Counted from the stretch's first letter, positions 23,661-33,258 are shown. The stretch: DNA of 34,562 nucleotides from Candidatus Methanoperedens sp. BLZ2 (GCF_002487355.1 NZ_NTMG01000020.1:1-34562), one strand, 5' to 3'. Translations and numbers: made by a program. The notes: generated by a model from the sequence alone, not told the origin.

Positions 23661-24488
23661 TTACCTCTTCAGGTAGCTTCTGTAAACAAATAGCCCTATT
23701 ATTATCCAGTAACCAATGTATGCCATAACTTCTGTAAGTGAAGGATTTCCATTATAACCTATCAGGGCTTTCAAGCTTCCTCCTATAAATCCGTTTTCAT
23801 GAAGCGGGGGATAAGAACCATCTGGATTCAGAGGCGGGTTTATATCCCAGATATGCTCTACGATTTCCGGTATTATGCCTGCTTCATTGAATTCATGAAC
23901 TGCTGTTGCCGCAAGACCTGCTGAGAACAATATCAGCAATATGCTTGTATATCTGAAGAACCTGCTTACGTCAAGCCTGTAAATCCCTTTGAACATTATA
24001 AATGACAGGACGATCACAAGTGCAAGCCCAAGGATGAAACCCGCAATGGTGTCAGCCGGAGACTGGATCGCAAGTGTTCCAAGAAAGAGAACGGTCTCCA
24101 CACCCTCCCTGAATACTGCAACAAACGACAGGGCTGCTATCCCGAACATCTGGCCTTTTGAAATGGACAGGTCTATTTTTTCCTGGACTTCACCTTTTAT
24201 CTGTTTTGAATTTTGCGCCATCCAGAAGATCATATATGTAAGTACGATCGCTGCTGTAAGAGCGGCTGCGCCCTCGAAAAGCTGCTCTGCTGTACCCTGA
24301 AGTTCGCCGTAAACTAGTTTGAATAAAAAAGCCACTGCCAGACTTGCGACAAGGGCGCTTATGATCCCTATATTTATATAGCGGTTAAGGTCTTTTCTTC
24401 CAAGCTTTGCGACATACGCCGCAATTATTCCGATTATCAGGGCTGCTTCAAGCCCTTCCCTGAATGTTATTAAAAAGCTTGCTAACAT
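23661..24488 (-). CDS. FTR1-family high-affinity iron permease
   Basis: About 275 residues and seven hydrophobic segments. The two REGxE iron-pathway motifs are FREGLEAALIIG near the N-terminus and FREGVETVLFLG at about residue 130. Family members move Fe(III) or Fe(II) across the membrane. A single-gene form without fused periplasmic domain is seen here. ATG 24488 has GGTG before it; the GTG at 24497 would overlap that site. First gene of the iron operon. Confidence 0.9.
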   Translation of the reverse strand: MLASFLITFREGLEAALIIGIIAAYVAKLGRKDLNRYINIGIISALVASLAVAFLFKLVYGELQGTAEQLFEGAAALTAAIVLTYMIFWMAQNSKQIKGEVQEKIDLSISKGQMFGIAALSFVAVFREGVETVLFLGTLAIQSPADTIAGFILGLALVIVLSFIMFKGIYRLDVSRFFRYTSILLILFSAGLAATAVHEFNEAGIIPEIVEHIWDINPPLNPDGSYPPLHENGFIGGSLKALIGYNGNPSLTEVMAYIGYWIIIGLFVYRSYLKR

Positions 24489-24505
24489 AGTTTTCACCGT
24501 TATTA

Positions 24506-24519
24506 TTAGGTATACCTAA
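24506..24519. promoter_or_regulatory. Perfect palindromic operator, probable DtxR-family site
   Basis: TTAGGTATACCTAA is a perfect 14-base inverted repeat, 17 bases before the FTR1 start codon. TTAGG...CCTAA is the usual half-site of DtxR/MntR-type operators. On the minus strand it lies between a TATATA-type box (24538-24545) and the gene, where binding would block transcription. Confidence 0.75.
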
Positions 24520-24556
24520 CTAAATATTATTGCATACCTATATACCCTTCGGTTAA

Positions 24557-24583
24557 CCTAATGAAATGGTTAGGATTATAAAT
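24557..24583 (+). promoter_or_regulatory. Spaced CCTAA/TTAGG half-sites over the promoter of the nitroreductase-like gene
   Basis: CCTAA (24557-24561) and TTAGG (24570-24574) form an inverted pair with an 8-base spacer, directly before TATAAAT at 24577-24583. This suggests that the divergent gene at 24658 is under the same metal regulator. Confidence 0.45.
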
Positions 24584-24657
24584 TGCTGAGATTTCCATAA
24601 GTTGTAAATAGAAGGAACGCATTATGAATTAAATATTGAGGGAAATGGAGGAATATC

Positions 24658-25953
24658 ATGGAGGAATTGACGTCACTCCCGGGCTTTCAGGACATGCTGG
24701 AGTTCGGTCTCATCGATGCACTATTAGGCCGCCGCTCACGTCGCTTCTTTCTGGGTGCACAGATCCCTGACGGCGTATTTGCTTATAAGTCACGACATGC
24801 TCCTGTGCCTCTAAGTGAGTTAGAAAAGCTTCTCATAGTGGCAGCCTGCGCCGGCAACACAAGCTGGCACCATATGATCTACCGCGCTCAGTTATATGCG
24901 CCATATCTCTCCAATTATGCCGGCGCAGCAGGCGGACGTACGTTTCCATCCGCTGCTGGATTTCATACGAGTATGACTTTCTTCACAGATGATAAGGGGG
25001 TCTATGTGCTGGATGCCCGCAATGCTCCAGCCTTTGCAGAGAGAGAAGAAGATGGCTCCTTTAAACTTGATGTGATCCTTGATGCTCTCAAAAGCCGCAT
25101 CAGGAAAATCCAGGACGGTCGGCTTGGACTGCCGCCGGAAGTGCCACATACTGAGGCGCATAACACCTGGGTAGCTAATCAGCCTGGAACACTTCTTGTA
25201 ATCCCTGTGGGAGACCTGGCCCAACACGTCCTGCTCATGCTCTGCTACATGCTGCAAAACGGCACTGTCCTCATGGATGATATCAACAGACGTCCCATCC
25301 CGGGGATCGAGAGGTTTAAAAACATTGTAGATACAAATAACACCTGGCCCCTCACTTTCGTGGAGCAAACATGCATGGCTGAACTTACGACCGAACTATC
25401 CATAAGCTGCTACGCCGGTACGCTCATGTTGCAGGCAATGGGGCTTGGAGGCTGGATGTTCGATGGGCTCAATCCTTCCAGTGTGCTTGGCGCAAGCGGT
25501 GAATTACGTGCTCCTGGCCTGAAATTTCGATATGACTCAAATGAACGCTGGCCTTATCCTAATCCAACGGGCTTAGAAGGTGTCATGGAAGGCTTCTGTC
25601 CTCCCCATTACCCGGACATGCGTACTGCTGTAGAAGCGGTATGTAACCGCAAGTTCGGTCATGGTGGTCCGTTCCATCCCGACACGCCAGGCCCCTGGAA
25701 AGACTCTGCGACCGTAAGGTCTGCCGCCCAGGTACATAGCGAGGAATTCAGGGAATGTGTAGCCTTGCAGGCCCAATATATCTTTGATGTTTTTGGCAAG
25801 TTCCCGGGTACGGTTCCCTCGATATTTCTTATTACCTACTTGCAGGCGCATCATCTGGATACGGAGTTCTATGATAGGTTTTACAAGCCTGGGGCGTATT
25901 TAAAAGCACATGCCACGCATATGGATCGCTGGCACTCTCACGGCTCAACCTGA
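24658..25953 (+). CDS. Nitroreductase-like protein (431 aa)
   Basis: The N-terminal LIDALLGRRSRRFFLGAQIP and ELEKLLIVAACAGNTS match the flavin-phosphate-binding start of the nitroreductase fold (RRSxRxF, then AAxxAxxxxN). A later SCYAGTLMLQAMGLGGWMF resembles the second conserved region. At over 400 residues it is about twice the usual length, with a His-rich C-terminus (THMDRWHSHGS). It would be an FMN-dependent oxidoreductase of unknown substrate. The start is fixed by GGAGG at 24647-24651. It is divergent from the iron operon with an operator-like element between them. Confidence 0.6.
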   Translation: MEELTSLPGFQDMLEFGLIDALLGRRSRRFFLGAQIPDGVFAYKSRHAPVPLSELEKLLIVAACAGNTSWHHMIYRAQLYAPYLSNYAGAAGGRTFPSAAGFHTSMTFFTDDKGVYVLDARNAPAFAEREEDGSFKLDVILDALKSRIRKIQDGRLGLPPEVPHTEAHNTWVANQPGTLLVIPVGDLAQHVLLMLCYMLQNGTVLMDDINRRPIPGIERFKNIVDTNNTWPLTFVEQTCMAELTTELSISCYAGTLMLQAMGLGGWMFDGLNPSSVLGASGELRAPGLKFRYDSNERWPYPNPTGLEGVMEGFCPPHYPDMRTAVEAVCNRKFGHGGPFHPDTPGPWKDSATVRSAAQVHSEEFRECVALQAQYIFDVFGKFPGTVPSIFLITYLQAHHLDTEFYDRFYKPGAYLKAHATHMDRWHSHGST

Positions 25954-26072
25954 TATATGAAAAAGATTGAAGAAACAAAACTTTTTATTCATTAAAACAC
26001 CCTTTTATACTAAAAAGTTCTTTCAGAAAGAAAAACTAAAGATGCAGGAAAATATAATATTGTACCAGATAA

Positions 26073-26082
26073 AATTATAATT
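26073..26082 (+). promoter_or_regulatory. TATA box of the methanogenesis marker gene
   Basis: AATTATAATT ends 25 bases before ATG 26108, matching a leaderless archaeal promoter. No ribosome site is seen before 26108. Confidence 0.45.
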
Positions 26083-26107
26083 AATAATCCTGCATGTTGT
26101 GTGCTGC

Positions 26108-27085
26108 ATGGACCTCCAGAAAATCGCAAAGGAAATCAGGGAATTCGAAGGTGTAACGAGAAAAAAGCCCATAGCAGACCTCATAAATATTTTCCAGACA
26201 GTGCGCTCCGAATATTCCGGTTCCGTGGTTGATTTTGGCGATGATGCAGCTGTTATTGACATCGGCGGGGACGATTACATACTTTTTGCTGCAGATGGCA
26301 TATGGGGTCGCCTCGTAAATGCAAGTCCCTGGTGGGCAGGATATACTTCTGTGCTTGTGAATGTCAATGATATTGCTGCCATGGGCGGGAAACCCGTTGC
26401 TATGGTCAATGTCCTATCTTCGGATAATAAAAACGCCTGCAAGGAACTTCTCAGGGGAATCAGGGACGGAATAGCGAAATTCGGAGTCCCGATGGTTGGC
26501 GGGCATCTTCATCCCGATACCCCATATACTTCACTATCAGTAGCCATCATTGGTACGGTAAAAAAAGGGTGCGAAATAAAAAGCGGCACTGCAAAGGCAG
26601 GGGATGTTGTAATATCTGCATACGATCTGGATGGGAAAGTGGGCCCGAATTCTCCTTATAGTTTTGACACAACGACTGCAAAAGAGCCGGAAGAAGTGCG
26701 CAGAAAATACAGGGTGATCCAGGAAATAGGCGAGAAGAAGCTTGTCACCGCAGGAAAGGATATCAGCAATCCAGGGATTATCGGTACACTCGGGATGCTT
26801 CTTGAGACAAGCAGAAAAGGGGCTCGCGTTGACCTCGGGAAAATACAGGCGCCAGAGGGCGTTGATTTTACACAATGGTTGAAGGTTCATCCGGCAACAG
26901 GTTTTATAGTCACGGCTTTACCGGAAAATGAAGCACCACTTATTGGTCTTTTTGAAAAAGCAGGATATACGGTTGCGAATATCGGGATCGTGGACGATAC
27001 GTCAAAACTTGATATTTGCTATAAGAATAAGTGTGTTACTGTTTTTGATTTCAAGAAAGATGTGGTGACAGGGATAACACAATAA
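26108..27085 (+). CDS. Methanogenesis marker protein 2-type PurM/ThiL-fold protein
   Basis: About 325 residues. The AIR-synthase fold shows [24 protein letters not shown] (ATP/metal site), [45 protein letters not shown] and [18 protein letters not shown]. The family is found in methanogens and methane-oxidising archaea; its exact reaction is not established, though the fold binds ATP. ATG 26108 was preferred over the in-frame GTG at 26099 because of the promoter spacing. Confidence 0.85.
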   Translation: MDLQKIAKEIREFEGVTRKKPIADLINIFQTVRSEYSGSVVDFGDDAAVIDIGGDDYILFAADGIWGRLVNASPWWAGYTSVLVNVNDIAAMGGKPVAMVNVLSSDNKNACKELLRGIRDGIAKFGVPMVGGHLHPDTPYTSLSVAIIGTVKKGCEIKSGTAKAGDVVISAYDLDGKVGPNSPYSFDTTTAKEPEEVRRKYRVIQEIGEKKLVTAGKDISNPGIIGTLGMLLETSRKGARVDLGKIQAPEGVDFTQWLKVHPATGFIVTALPENEAPLIGLFEKAGYTVANIGIVDDTSKLDICYKNKCVTVFDFKKDVVTGITQ

Positions 27086-27171
27086 TCTGTTTATTAGAAC
27101 TATTTATTTCACACTTTTTTCACAACCTCGTTTATATTCAAGTAAATGAATTTTTAGTTAAAAGAGATGAA

Positions 27172-29382
27172 ATGAGGAAACGGATCATGATCAATTTGAA
27201 AGATATATCCTTAAGCAAGAAACTGATAGGCGGATTCGGGATTGTAATTATTCTATTAATGATAGTTGCCGCATTGAGTGTGGCAAAATTAAGTTCAATA
27301 GACACAGCAACAAGAAGTTTATTTGATAATGAAGTAAACCTGGGTAAGAAAGCAGATAATATAAGCATTAATCTTCTCCAGTCAAGAGATGATGAGAAAA
27401 ATTTCTTGATGCAAAATGACCTTCAATATGTGGATAAAGTTAAGTCTTCAGTTAATGCCATTAAGAATGATGTTGCCGATATCTCAAAACTCGATATTGG
27501 ACAGAAAGAAAAGGATGATGCTAATAATATCTTGTCTCTGATCACCAGTTGTGAGAATACATTTCTTGAACTTGTTAATCTGCAAAAACAGCTTGGTTTA
27601 CTGGAAATGGAAGGATTAAATGGAGATTTAATTAACCAGGCACGAGATGCAGAAGCGGATATAAAAAAGATTGGCAGCACAGATGCTCTGGCGTCGTTAC
27701 TTGAAGCCAGAAGACATGAGAAAAACTATGTGATCCGAAAGGAAGTGCTCTACCAGACCAAGGTACATGGTGCCATCGATATAGCAAAAATTAACATATC
27801 AAATTCAAAAGCATCTGACAATGAAAAAAAACAGGCCATATCAAAACTTGACCTGTATGTGGCTACTTTTGATAAATTTGTAGGTATTTCCATTGAAAGA
27901 GATAAAAGAGAAAAGCAACTCATTGTTAATGCGCAGCAGATAGACGTTCTTATTGCCGGCATAGTAAATGATTCTCAGGCTAGCCTGAAAAATCATATGG
28001 ATGCGACGACTGCTTCAAACAGTTCTTCGAAAATGGCCGTCATTATTCTGGCATTCATTGCAACTATAACAGGCGTTGGCGCCAGCATCTATATATCCCG
28101 CTCAATTACAAAGCCAGTAGATAATATGCTTGAGGCATCAAAAAAGATCGCAAAAGGCGACCTTACTGTGCAGGTGCAGAGCGACCACAGGGATGAAGTG
28201 GGACAGCTCTCCATGGCCATCCAGGACATGGCAGGTAATTTAAAGACCGTAATCGGAAACGTACAGAAATCTGCGATGAAAGTCTCAAATGCATCCCAGA
28301 CGCTTTCAGAATCAAGCAAGGAAATTAAATCATCCACAGAGCAGGTAGCCAGCACAACGCAGGATATCGCCAAAGGCGTAAGCCAGCAGGCGACAGACAT
28401 GACACAGATAACAAGAGCCATGCAAGAGATGTCGCAAACAGTGCAGCAAATTGCGGCAAATTGCCAGAAAGCATCGATGCGGGCAGGGGAAGCCAATAAA
28501 ACCGCACAGGAAGCGGGCAGGATTTCCGGAAATGTCGCGCAGAAGATGAGCGAGATAAAAACAACTGTCGATGGTTCAGCTATTGTAATAAAGGAGCTTG
28601 AAAGTAAATCCCAGAAAATTGGCGAAATCATCGGCGTGATAACTACTATTGCAGACCAGACAAACCTTCTTGCTCTTAATGCAGCCATTGAAGCGGCACG
28701 GGCCGGGGATCATGGAAGAGGTTTCGCGGTTGTGGCTGATGAAGTCCGAAAACTTGCTGAGGAGTCAAGAATGGCGGCGAACCAGATTACCCAGCTGATA
28801 AAAGAGATCCAGCTGGGAACAAAGAAAGCGGTTGAAAGTATGGAAAATGGCACGAAAACAGTGAGTGAAGGTTCAACTACTATTGAAATTGCATCATCAG
28901 CTATTAATAGTATTGTAACTGGCGCAGATGAAGTTGCCAATATGATACAGGAGATTGCGGCTTCAGCGCAAGAACAGTCAGCATCTGTAGAAGAAGTCAC
29001 AGCCTCGGTAGAAAGTGTTTCATCCGTAAGCGAGGAATCTGCGGCAGGTACTCAGGAAGCCTCAGCTGCTACTGAAGAACTTTCAGCATCGATGGAGCAG
29101 CTAATGATAACTGCGCAGGACCTTGCGGAACTGTCAGAAGGATTGCAAATGGCTTCATCACATTTTGTGCTAAGATCTGTTGATGATTTCGTGCGCTGCT
29201 GGGACATCAAGAACTGCAGCAACGAGGTCAGACAGAAGTGCCCGGCATACAATTCCAAAGAACTTCGCTGCTGGATTGTCGAAGGAACATGGTGCGGTGG
29301 AGTAAAACAGGGTGACGCAAAAGCCAAAGTCCACAACTGCATGAAATGTGAAGCATTCATAAAAAATTCTGACACACAATAA
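27172..29382 (+). CDS. Methyl-accepting chemotaxis protein with helical bimodular sensor and two-CW tail
   Basis: 736 residues: membrane segment at about 20-38; a helical bimodular-type sensor with paired [10 protein letters not shown] and [10 protein letters not shown] motifs; second membrane segment at about 287-308; HAMP at 309-362; signalling domain with the conserved tip [29 protein letters not shown] from about 484. The end is a two-CW cysteine-rich module ([26 protein letters not shown]) rather than a CheR-binding pentapeptide. Helical bimodular domains sense small organic acids in bacteria; the ligand is unknown here. ATG 27187 is an alternative start. No che genes lie nearby. Confidence 0.93.
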   Translation: MRKRIMINLKDISLSKKLIGGFGIVIILLMIVAALSVAKLSSIDTATRSLFDNEVNLGKKADNISINLLQSRDDEKNFLMQNDLQYVDKVKSSVNAIKNDVADISKLDIGQKEKDDANNILSLITSCENTFLELVNLQKQLGLLEMEGLNGDLINQARDAEADIKKIGSTDALASLLEARRHEKNYVIRKEVLYQTKVHGAIDIAKINISNSKASDNEKKQAISKLDLYVATFDKFVGISIERDKREKQLIVNAQQIDVLIAGIVNDSQASLKNHMDATTASNSSSKMAVIILAFIATITGVGASIYISRSITKPVDNMLEASKKIAKGDLTVQVQSDHRDEVGQLSMAIQDMAGNLKTVIGNVQKSAMKVSNASQTLSESSKEIKSSTEQVASTTQDIAKGVSQQATDMTQITRAMQEMSQTVQQIAANCQKASMRAGEANKTAQEAGRISGNVAQKMSEIKTTVDGSAIVIKELESKSQKIGEIIGVITTIADQTNLLALNAAIEAARAGDHGRGFAVVADEVRKLAEESRMAANQITQLIKEIQLGTKKAVESMENGTKTVSEGSTTIEIASSAINSIVTGADEVANMIQEIAASAQEQSASVEEVTASVESVSSVSEESAAGTQEASAATEELSASMEQLMITAQDLAELSEGLQMASSHFVLRSVDDFVRCWDIKNCSNEVRQKCPAYNSKELRCWIVEGTWCGGVKQGDAKAKVHNCMKCEAFIKNSDTQ

Positions 29383-29420
29383 TTGATCCTGAATTTCTTC
29401 ATTTTTCATGCTTAATAAAG

Positions 29421-29738
29421 TAGCGGGCACGCCTCAGGTCGCAGCCTCTTCCAGTGCATAGTTGACCACAAACTCGCCTCCGCCCCGCGCCCCCATGAGC
29501 GATAGTTGTTTACGGCTGGTTTGCTCCCTTCCGGGCCTAGACCGTTTTCCGCAACTAAGGCACAAAAACCTTCCTTCAGGAAAGCCTTTGTACCAACACC
29601 AGCCCCATAGGACGGGGTTTCACAGTAGAATCTGTGGGCCATGCAATAGTCAAAGCTTCTTCCTCCGGCTTCGCCCCCCGCTATCGACGGTTTCGGGTTA
29701 CAGATAACGCCGAGTTATCCGGGCTAGCCCGCCGATGT
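29421..29738 (-). ncRNA. ffs: Archaeal signal recognition particle RNA (7S)
   Basis: The complement of 29518-29544 reads GGTCTAGGCCCGGAAGGGAG, then CAAACC, which is the helix 8 core (GGAA tetraloop and asymmetric loop) bound by SRP54. The 5' GCGGGC (complement of 29727-29732) and 3' GCCCGC (complement of 29422-29427) can close the molecule as the terminal helix. The length of about 318 bases and GC-richness fit archaeal SRP RNA. AATAAAG at 29758-29764, read on the minus strand as CTTTATT, lies about 25 bases before the 5' end. Ends are approximate to within several bases. Protein frames inside this block are spurious. Confidence 0.9.
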
Positions 29739-29811
29739 GGTAATGTTCCTCGAATGCAATAAAGTTATCTCAAGGAAGTCCAATATAGAGAGAAAAGGAG
29801 ATGAAAAATTA

Positions 29812-30045
29812 ATGGAAGAACTGATCGGTTACGTTGCAAGCAATCACAAAGCCAGCAAGATCCTTGCAGTGCTGGATTCAAAAGGCGCAATGGATGGAGC
29901 AACCATAGCAAAGACGGTGAGGATTGTGGGGGCGGAAAAAACAATAGAAGAATTGACCGGAAAAAACCTCATAGCACGCGAAGGCGCCAAATTTGCTTTA
30001 ACGGATCTGGGAAAGCAGGTCTCGCACAAGCTTCGAAGCGTTTAA
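29812..30045 (+). CDS. Small winged-helix DNA-binding-like protein
   Basis: 77 residues. The layout is helix-helix-recognition helix-wing: SNHKASKILAVLDSKGAMDG, IAKTVRIVGAEKTIEEL, NLIAREGAKFALTDLGKQV. It resembles archaeal single-domain winged helices. ATG 29812 with AAAGGAG at 29794-29800 is preferred to the ATG at 29737, which would lie in the SRP RNA promoter. Target unknown. Confidence 0.7.
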   Translation: MEELIGYVASNHKASKILAVLDSKGAMDGATIAKTVRIVGAEKTIEELTGKNLIAREGAKFALTDLGKQVSHKLRSV

Positions 30046-30047
30046 TC

Positions 30048-30091
30048 CTAAAACTTCAACTGGTTTTAGTCAATTCTTTTTTTATTTTTAT
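30048..30091 (+). terminator. Hairpin plus T-run terminator after the winged-helix gene
   Basis: CTAAAAC (30048-30054) pairs with GTTTTAG (30063-30069) and is followed by T7 and T5 runs at 30077-30090. It ends immediately before the start of the NTPase fragment at 30093. Confidence 0.55.
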
Positions 30092-30092
30092 A

Positions 30093-30532
30093 ATGATCCG
30101 GATCGCCATCGCAGGAGCCCCGGGCTCAGGAAAATCCACGGTCTGCCTCAATGTGCTGAAACATCTCACTTGCACATACGGCGGGATGATTAGCGCCGAC
30201 ATCAGGGAAAAAGGGGAGCGCGTGGGATTCGAGATACTGGATATCACAATTTGAACAATATCGGTGTGGCTTCGATCAAAAATGCCATGAATTCAGGTTT
30301 GATCGTTATCGATGAAATTGCACCCATGGAATTCAAGTCGCCTGAGTTTATTCGCATAGTCGAGGAGGCGGTTTGCAGAGACAAGAATATGTTGGTGGTG
30401 TTGCATCAGAAGTCGAGTCATCCGGTTGCGGAGAGGATACGAAAGGAGTTTGAGGTTTTTACTGTGACGCCGGAGAACAGGGAGGTCATAGTCTCAACGA
30501 TTGCCCAAAAAATAACTATAGGGCTTCAATAA
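30093..30532 (+). pseudogene. Broken THEP1-type nucleoside-triphosphatase gene
   Basis: The first part (ATG 30093) encodes AGAPGSGKSTVCLNVL (Walker A) and GMISADIREKGERVGFEILD, then stops at TGA 30252-30254. The second part, in another frame from about 30251, has LNNIGVASIKNAM, LIVIDEIAPMEFKS (Walker B) and TVTPENREVI. Together they cover a THEP1 family NTPase (about 170-180 residues) except for roughly 30-40 residues between FEILD and NNIG. The gene therefore carries an internal deletion that also shifts frame. The 3' end overlaps the convergent YkgJ-like gene by 17 bases. Confidence 0.8.
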
Positions 30533-30983
30533 CACCTTTCTTGCCCTTTTTCTTTAAATTCCTTATAAGTTCCTGGTTCTCACGAATAAAGGATGTTGCA
30601 TCGGATTCGATTTTCTTTTTATCGATTTTCTTACCCTGGCCCACCCCAGGGCAATCCACAACAGGTTTTAGTTTCATTAAAGGTTCATCGGAATATGAGA
30701 CTTCGATGATCTTAAATGGAAGCAAACGGCACACAAGCGGCTCGTTATTACGTATCGTGCATTCAAGTTTCAAACCATTAAAAAAGCACTTTCCTTCTTT
30801 TCCCCTGACCTTGAATATGTTTTCTTTTTCATCAAAATCAAGAAAATCTTCTGGTGAATATCCCAGGTCTTTGATCCTTTTTATATCCTCAATTGTAAGC
30901 TGGATACCTTCGGAACAGCATTTAGCGCCGCATTTCTTATATTCGCACTTCCACTTATCGATATTTTCAAGGATATGTATCAT
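30516..30983 (-). CDS. YkgJ-type cysteine-cluster protein
   Basis: 155 residues. The N-terminal CEYKKCGAKCCSEGIQLT motif plus KCFFNGLKLECTIRNNEPLVCRLLPF matches the CxxxxxxxCC...C...C...C...P pattern of the YkgJ family, proposed to bind a zinc or iron-sulfur site. The partner is unknown. The lysine-rich C-terminus overlaps the end of the broken NTPase gene tail to tail. Confidence 0.85.
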   Translation of the reverse strand: MIHILENIDKWKCEYKKCGAKCCSEGIQLTIEDIKRIKDLGYSPEDFLDFDEKENIFKVRGKEGKCFFNGLKLECTIRNNEPLVCRLLPFKIIEVSYSDEPLMKLKPVVDCPGVGQGKKIDKKKIESDATSFIRENQELIRNLKKKGKKGVIEAL

Positions 30984-31097
30984 ATGACTTAATTGATTTT
31001 CTTATAATTTAAGGATACCCATATCTGGCGAGCATAAAAGGACAATTGAATAATTACGGGATTGAATTTTTTTGTTGCCTTTAAGTTATTCATTGCG

Positions 31098-31916
31098 TTA
31101 TCCCAGATCCTCCATATACAGATACTCCTGCGCATATCCACAATATTTTCCAAAATAGCTCCTGGCAAATTCAGCTATTTCATCTCTCTTTTTGCTCTTC
31201 GGACCTTTGAAACTGGATCCATAATACCTTTCCATTATCTGTTCGATATGCGTATCCACCGGGAAAGATTCAAGCTTCCCGAATGCAAAAAGCAGCACGC
31301 AATCAGCGATCTTATTTCCAACGCCCTCTATTTTCACAAGTTCTTCCCGCCCTTCCCTGTAGGATAAGTCCTTGATCCCGTACAGGTCAAATTCGCGATT
31401 TACCACACTATTTGCTAATTTCAATATCCGGGAGGCACGAAAACCAAGCCTGCACTGCGACATGTCGCACAGCCTTGCATCCGAAAGTGCATCTGGTGTG
31501 GGGAAGGAATAATAGCCTTTTTCGATCTCATTCCCGAAACATTCACACATGCGCCTGATGGAATTAGTGATGTTCCTGATAGTGTTGTTGCTTGAGCACA
31601 TATACGATACAAGGCATTCCCACGGATCCTGCCGGATAAGACGCAGACCTCTGTATTTATTGATCAATGATGTAATTTTTTCATCCCTTGCAATTGAGGC
31701 GTAAATTTGTTCAAGATCATCATCAAGCCTGAAATAATCGATAATTAATTCCTTATCAAGAGATGATTCGACTATCAGTTCCTGATTTTCCTGTTTAGCC
31801 CTGACGATAGCTCCCCTGACTATCCCAATCCACCAATCCTTTTTTTCCCACCTGAATACCTGGCCGCATGAAAGGGAATGATCAAGGTTAAAATCCTTTA
31901 TTTTAATCCGGTACAC
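31098..31916 (-). CDS. 8-oxoguanine DNA glycosylase/AP lyase, OGG1-type
   Basis: 272 residues. The N-terminal lobe starts DHSLSCGQVFRWEK as in OGG1. The helix-hairpin-helix reads LVKIEGVGNKIADCVLLFAF, with Lys as Schiff-base nucleophile and FPVDTHI supplying the catalytic Asp. It removes oxidised guanine from DNA. GTG 31916 is the start of the conserved frame; no strong ribosome site is visible. Not obviously coupled to neighbours. Confidence 0.92.
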   Translation of the reverse strand: MYRIKIKDFNLDHSLSCGQVFRWEKKDWWIGIVRGAIVRAKQENQELIVESSLDKELIIDYFRLDDDLEQIYASIARDEKITSLINKYRGLRLIRQDPWECLVSYMCSSNNTIRNITNSIRRMCECFGNEIEKGYYSFPTPDALSDARLCDMSQCRLGFRASRILKLANSVVNREFDLYGIKDLSYREGREELVKIEGVGNKIADCVLLFAFGKLESFPVDTHIEQIMERYYGSSFKGPKSKKRDEIAEFARSYFGKYCGYAQEYLYMEDLG

Positions 31917-31983
31917 ACTCAGGGATACATCACAGGGATGAAATACATTACGGTTATAATTGATATTGATATTTATTTTAATT

Positions 31984-32151
31984 CTACGGCGCCCTTGCCT
32001 TGATATTCTTTGAGCTGCAGCTCGGGCATTCTGTTGCCCCTTTCTTCATGAAAGTCTTCTTGCATGAGATGCACCAGAACATGGAGCTTCCTTTTTTCAT
32101 CTCTTCAAGATCATCAGGCATCATGGAGAATCCGGTATATGTACTGCACAT
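31984..32151 (-). CDS. 55-residue zinc-ribbon protein
   Basis: ATG 32151 follows a clear GGAGGT site (complement of 32158-32163) and opens 55 codons to TAG 31984. It has CISC and CPSC knuckles 13 residues apart (FWCISCKK, TECPSCSSKN), a classic two-knuckle ribbon. Met- and Lys-rich, soluble, function unknown. It accounts for most of the gap between the glycosylase and the CDF gene. Confidence 0.75.
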   Translation of the reverse strand: MCSTYTGFSMMPDDLEEMKKGSSMFWCISCKKTFMKKGATECPSCSSKNIKARAP

Positions 32152-32297
32152 AATTTAACCTCCGTTAACCAATTGTATTATGGTTGTTTATGTTTTGTTG
32201 CTCTCGATATTAAAAGGTTTGGTTGACATTTTATCTGTTTTTTCTGGATTTTTCTGGATATCCCTTTATACTTTCACCTCAATTAAGTAAAGAATAG

Positions 32298-33257
32298 ATG
32301 CCAGATAAAAATAACAAATATTTTGCGGCCCATAAAGAAATAACATCCGTAGCAAGACTTTCGATTTATTCCAATTCCCTGTTACTTATAATAAAGCTTG
32401 CAGTGGGCTTTTTCATGGGTTCGATAAGCGTAATGTCAGAAGCCCTTCATTCGGGCATCGATCTTCTGGCTGCTGTCATAGCAAATTATTCTGTCAAGAA
32501 AGCAGGACAGCCGGCTGATGACGAACACAGGTTCGGGCATGGCAAATTCGAAAATGTTTCCGGAACAGTAGAAGCAATTCTTATTTTCGTTGTAGCAATA
32601 ATAATACTTTATAAATCAAGTGTAAAGATCCTGGGTAATGAAACAATTGAAATCGATTCGAGCTTAATTGGAATTGGCATCGTTATAATGGGAATCTCGA
32701 CAATTGTGAATTTTTATGTTTCAGCAAGGATAATGAAAGTTGCAAAAAAAGCCGAATCAATTGCCCTTGAAGCAGATGCTTATCATCTTACGACAGATGT
32801 TTATACTTCGGTTGGTGTTTTAGCAGGTCTTATTTTAATTCGGGTCACAGGTAATCCTGTATTTGACCCGTTAATGGCTATAATTGTGGCTCTCATTATT
32901 CTCAAAGCATCCTATGACCTGACAAAACGCTCAGTATCAGGGATCATGGACGTGAAACTTTCAGATAACGAAGAGGATGCTATCAAATCAATAATTCATG
33001 AACATTATTCCCAGTATGCGGAATACCATAACCTGCGCTCGCGGATGTCCGGAGCTGAAAGATTCGTGGATCTGCATCTTGTCGTACCCAAAAACCAGAA
33101 TGTTGTAGATGCACATGATTTCTGCGATCATCTTGAAAAGGAAATTAAGGAGAAAATCCCAAATCTTTCGATTTTGATCCATGTTGAGCCATGCAGGACA
33201 GATTGCGAAATATGTCAAAAACTGGATGTCTGTACGAAGCCGGATATTGTAAGATAA
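32298..33257 (+). CDS. Cation diffusion facilitator (Zn/Fe/Mn efflux)
   Basis: 319 residues, six predicted membrane helices. The transport sites are SEALHSGIDLL in helix 2 and ALEADAYHLTTDVYTS in helix 5, with HRFGHGK in the loop between helices 2 and 3. The cytoplasmic C-terminal domain includes VDLHLVVP and LIHVEPC, then a tail with four Cys (CRTDCEICQKLDVC). CDF proteins exchange metal for protons. The TATA-like TTTATAC at 32266-32272 and no ribosome site suggest a leaderless transcript. The Cys tail may bind metal. Confidence 0.92.
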   Translation: MPDKNNKYFAAHKEITSVARLSIYSNSLLLIIKLAVGFFMGSISVMSEALHSGIDLLAAVIANYSVKKAGQPADDEHRFGHGKFENVSGTVEAILIFVVAIIILYKSSVKILGNETIEIDSSLIGIGIVIMGISTIVNFYVSARIMKVAKKAESIALEADAYHLTTDVYTSVGVLAGLILIRVTGNPVFDPLMAIIVALIILKASYDLTKRSVSGIMDVKLSDNEEDAIKSIIHEHYSQYAEYHNLRSRMSGAERFVDLHLVVPKNQNVVDAHDFCDHLEKEIKEKIPNLSILIHVEPCRTDCEICQKLDVCTKPDIVR

Positions 33258-33258
33258 C

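Noticed and set aside
29412-29707. Protein frames on both strands in the GC-rich block after the chemoreceptor
   Set aside because: The block is the SRP RNA; the frames have no recognisable protein features.
30093-30254. Stop in the NTPase gene as programmed frameshift or recoding
   Set aside because: The segment expected between the two halves is missing, so a simple slip at the TGA would not restore the family sequence.
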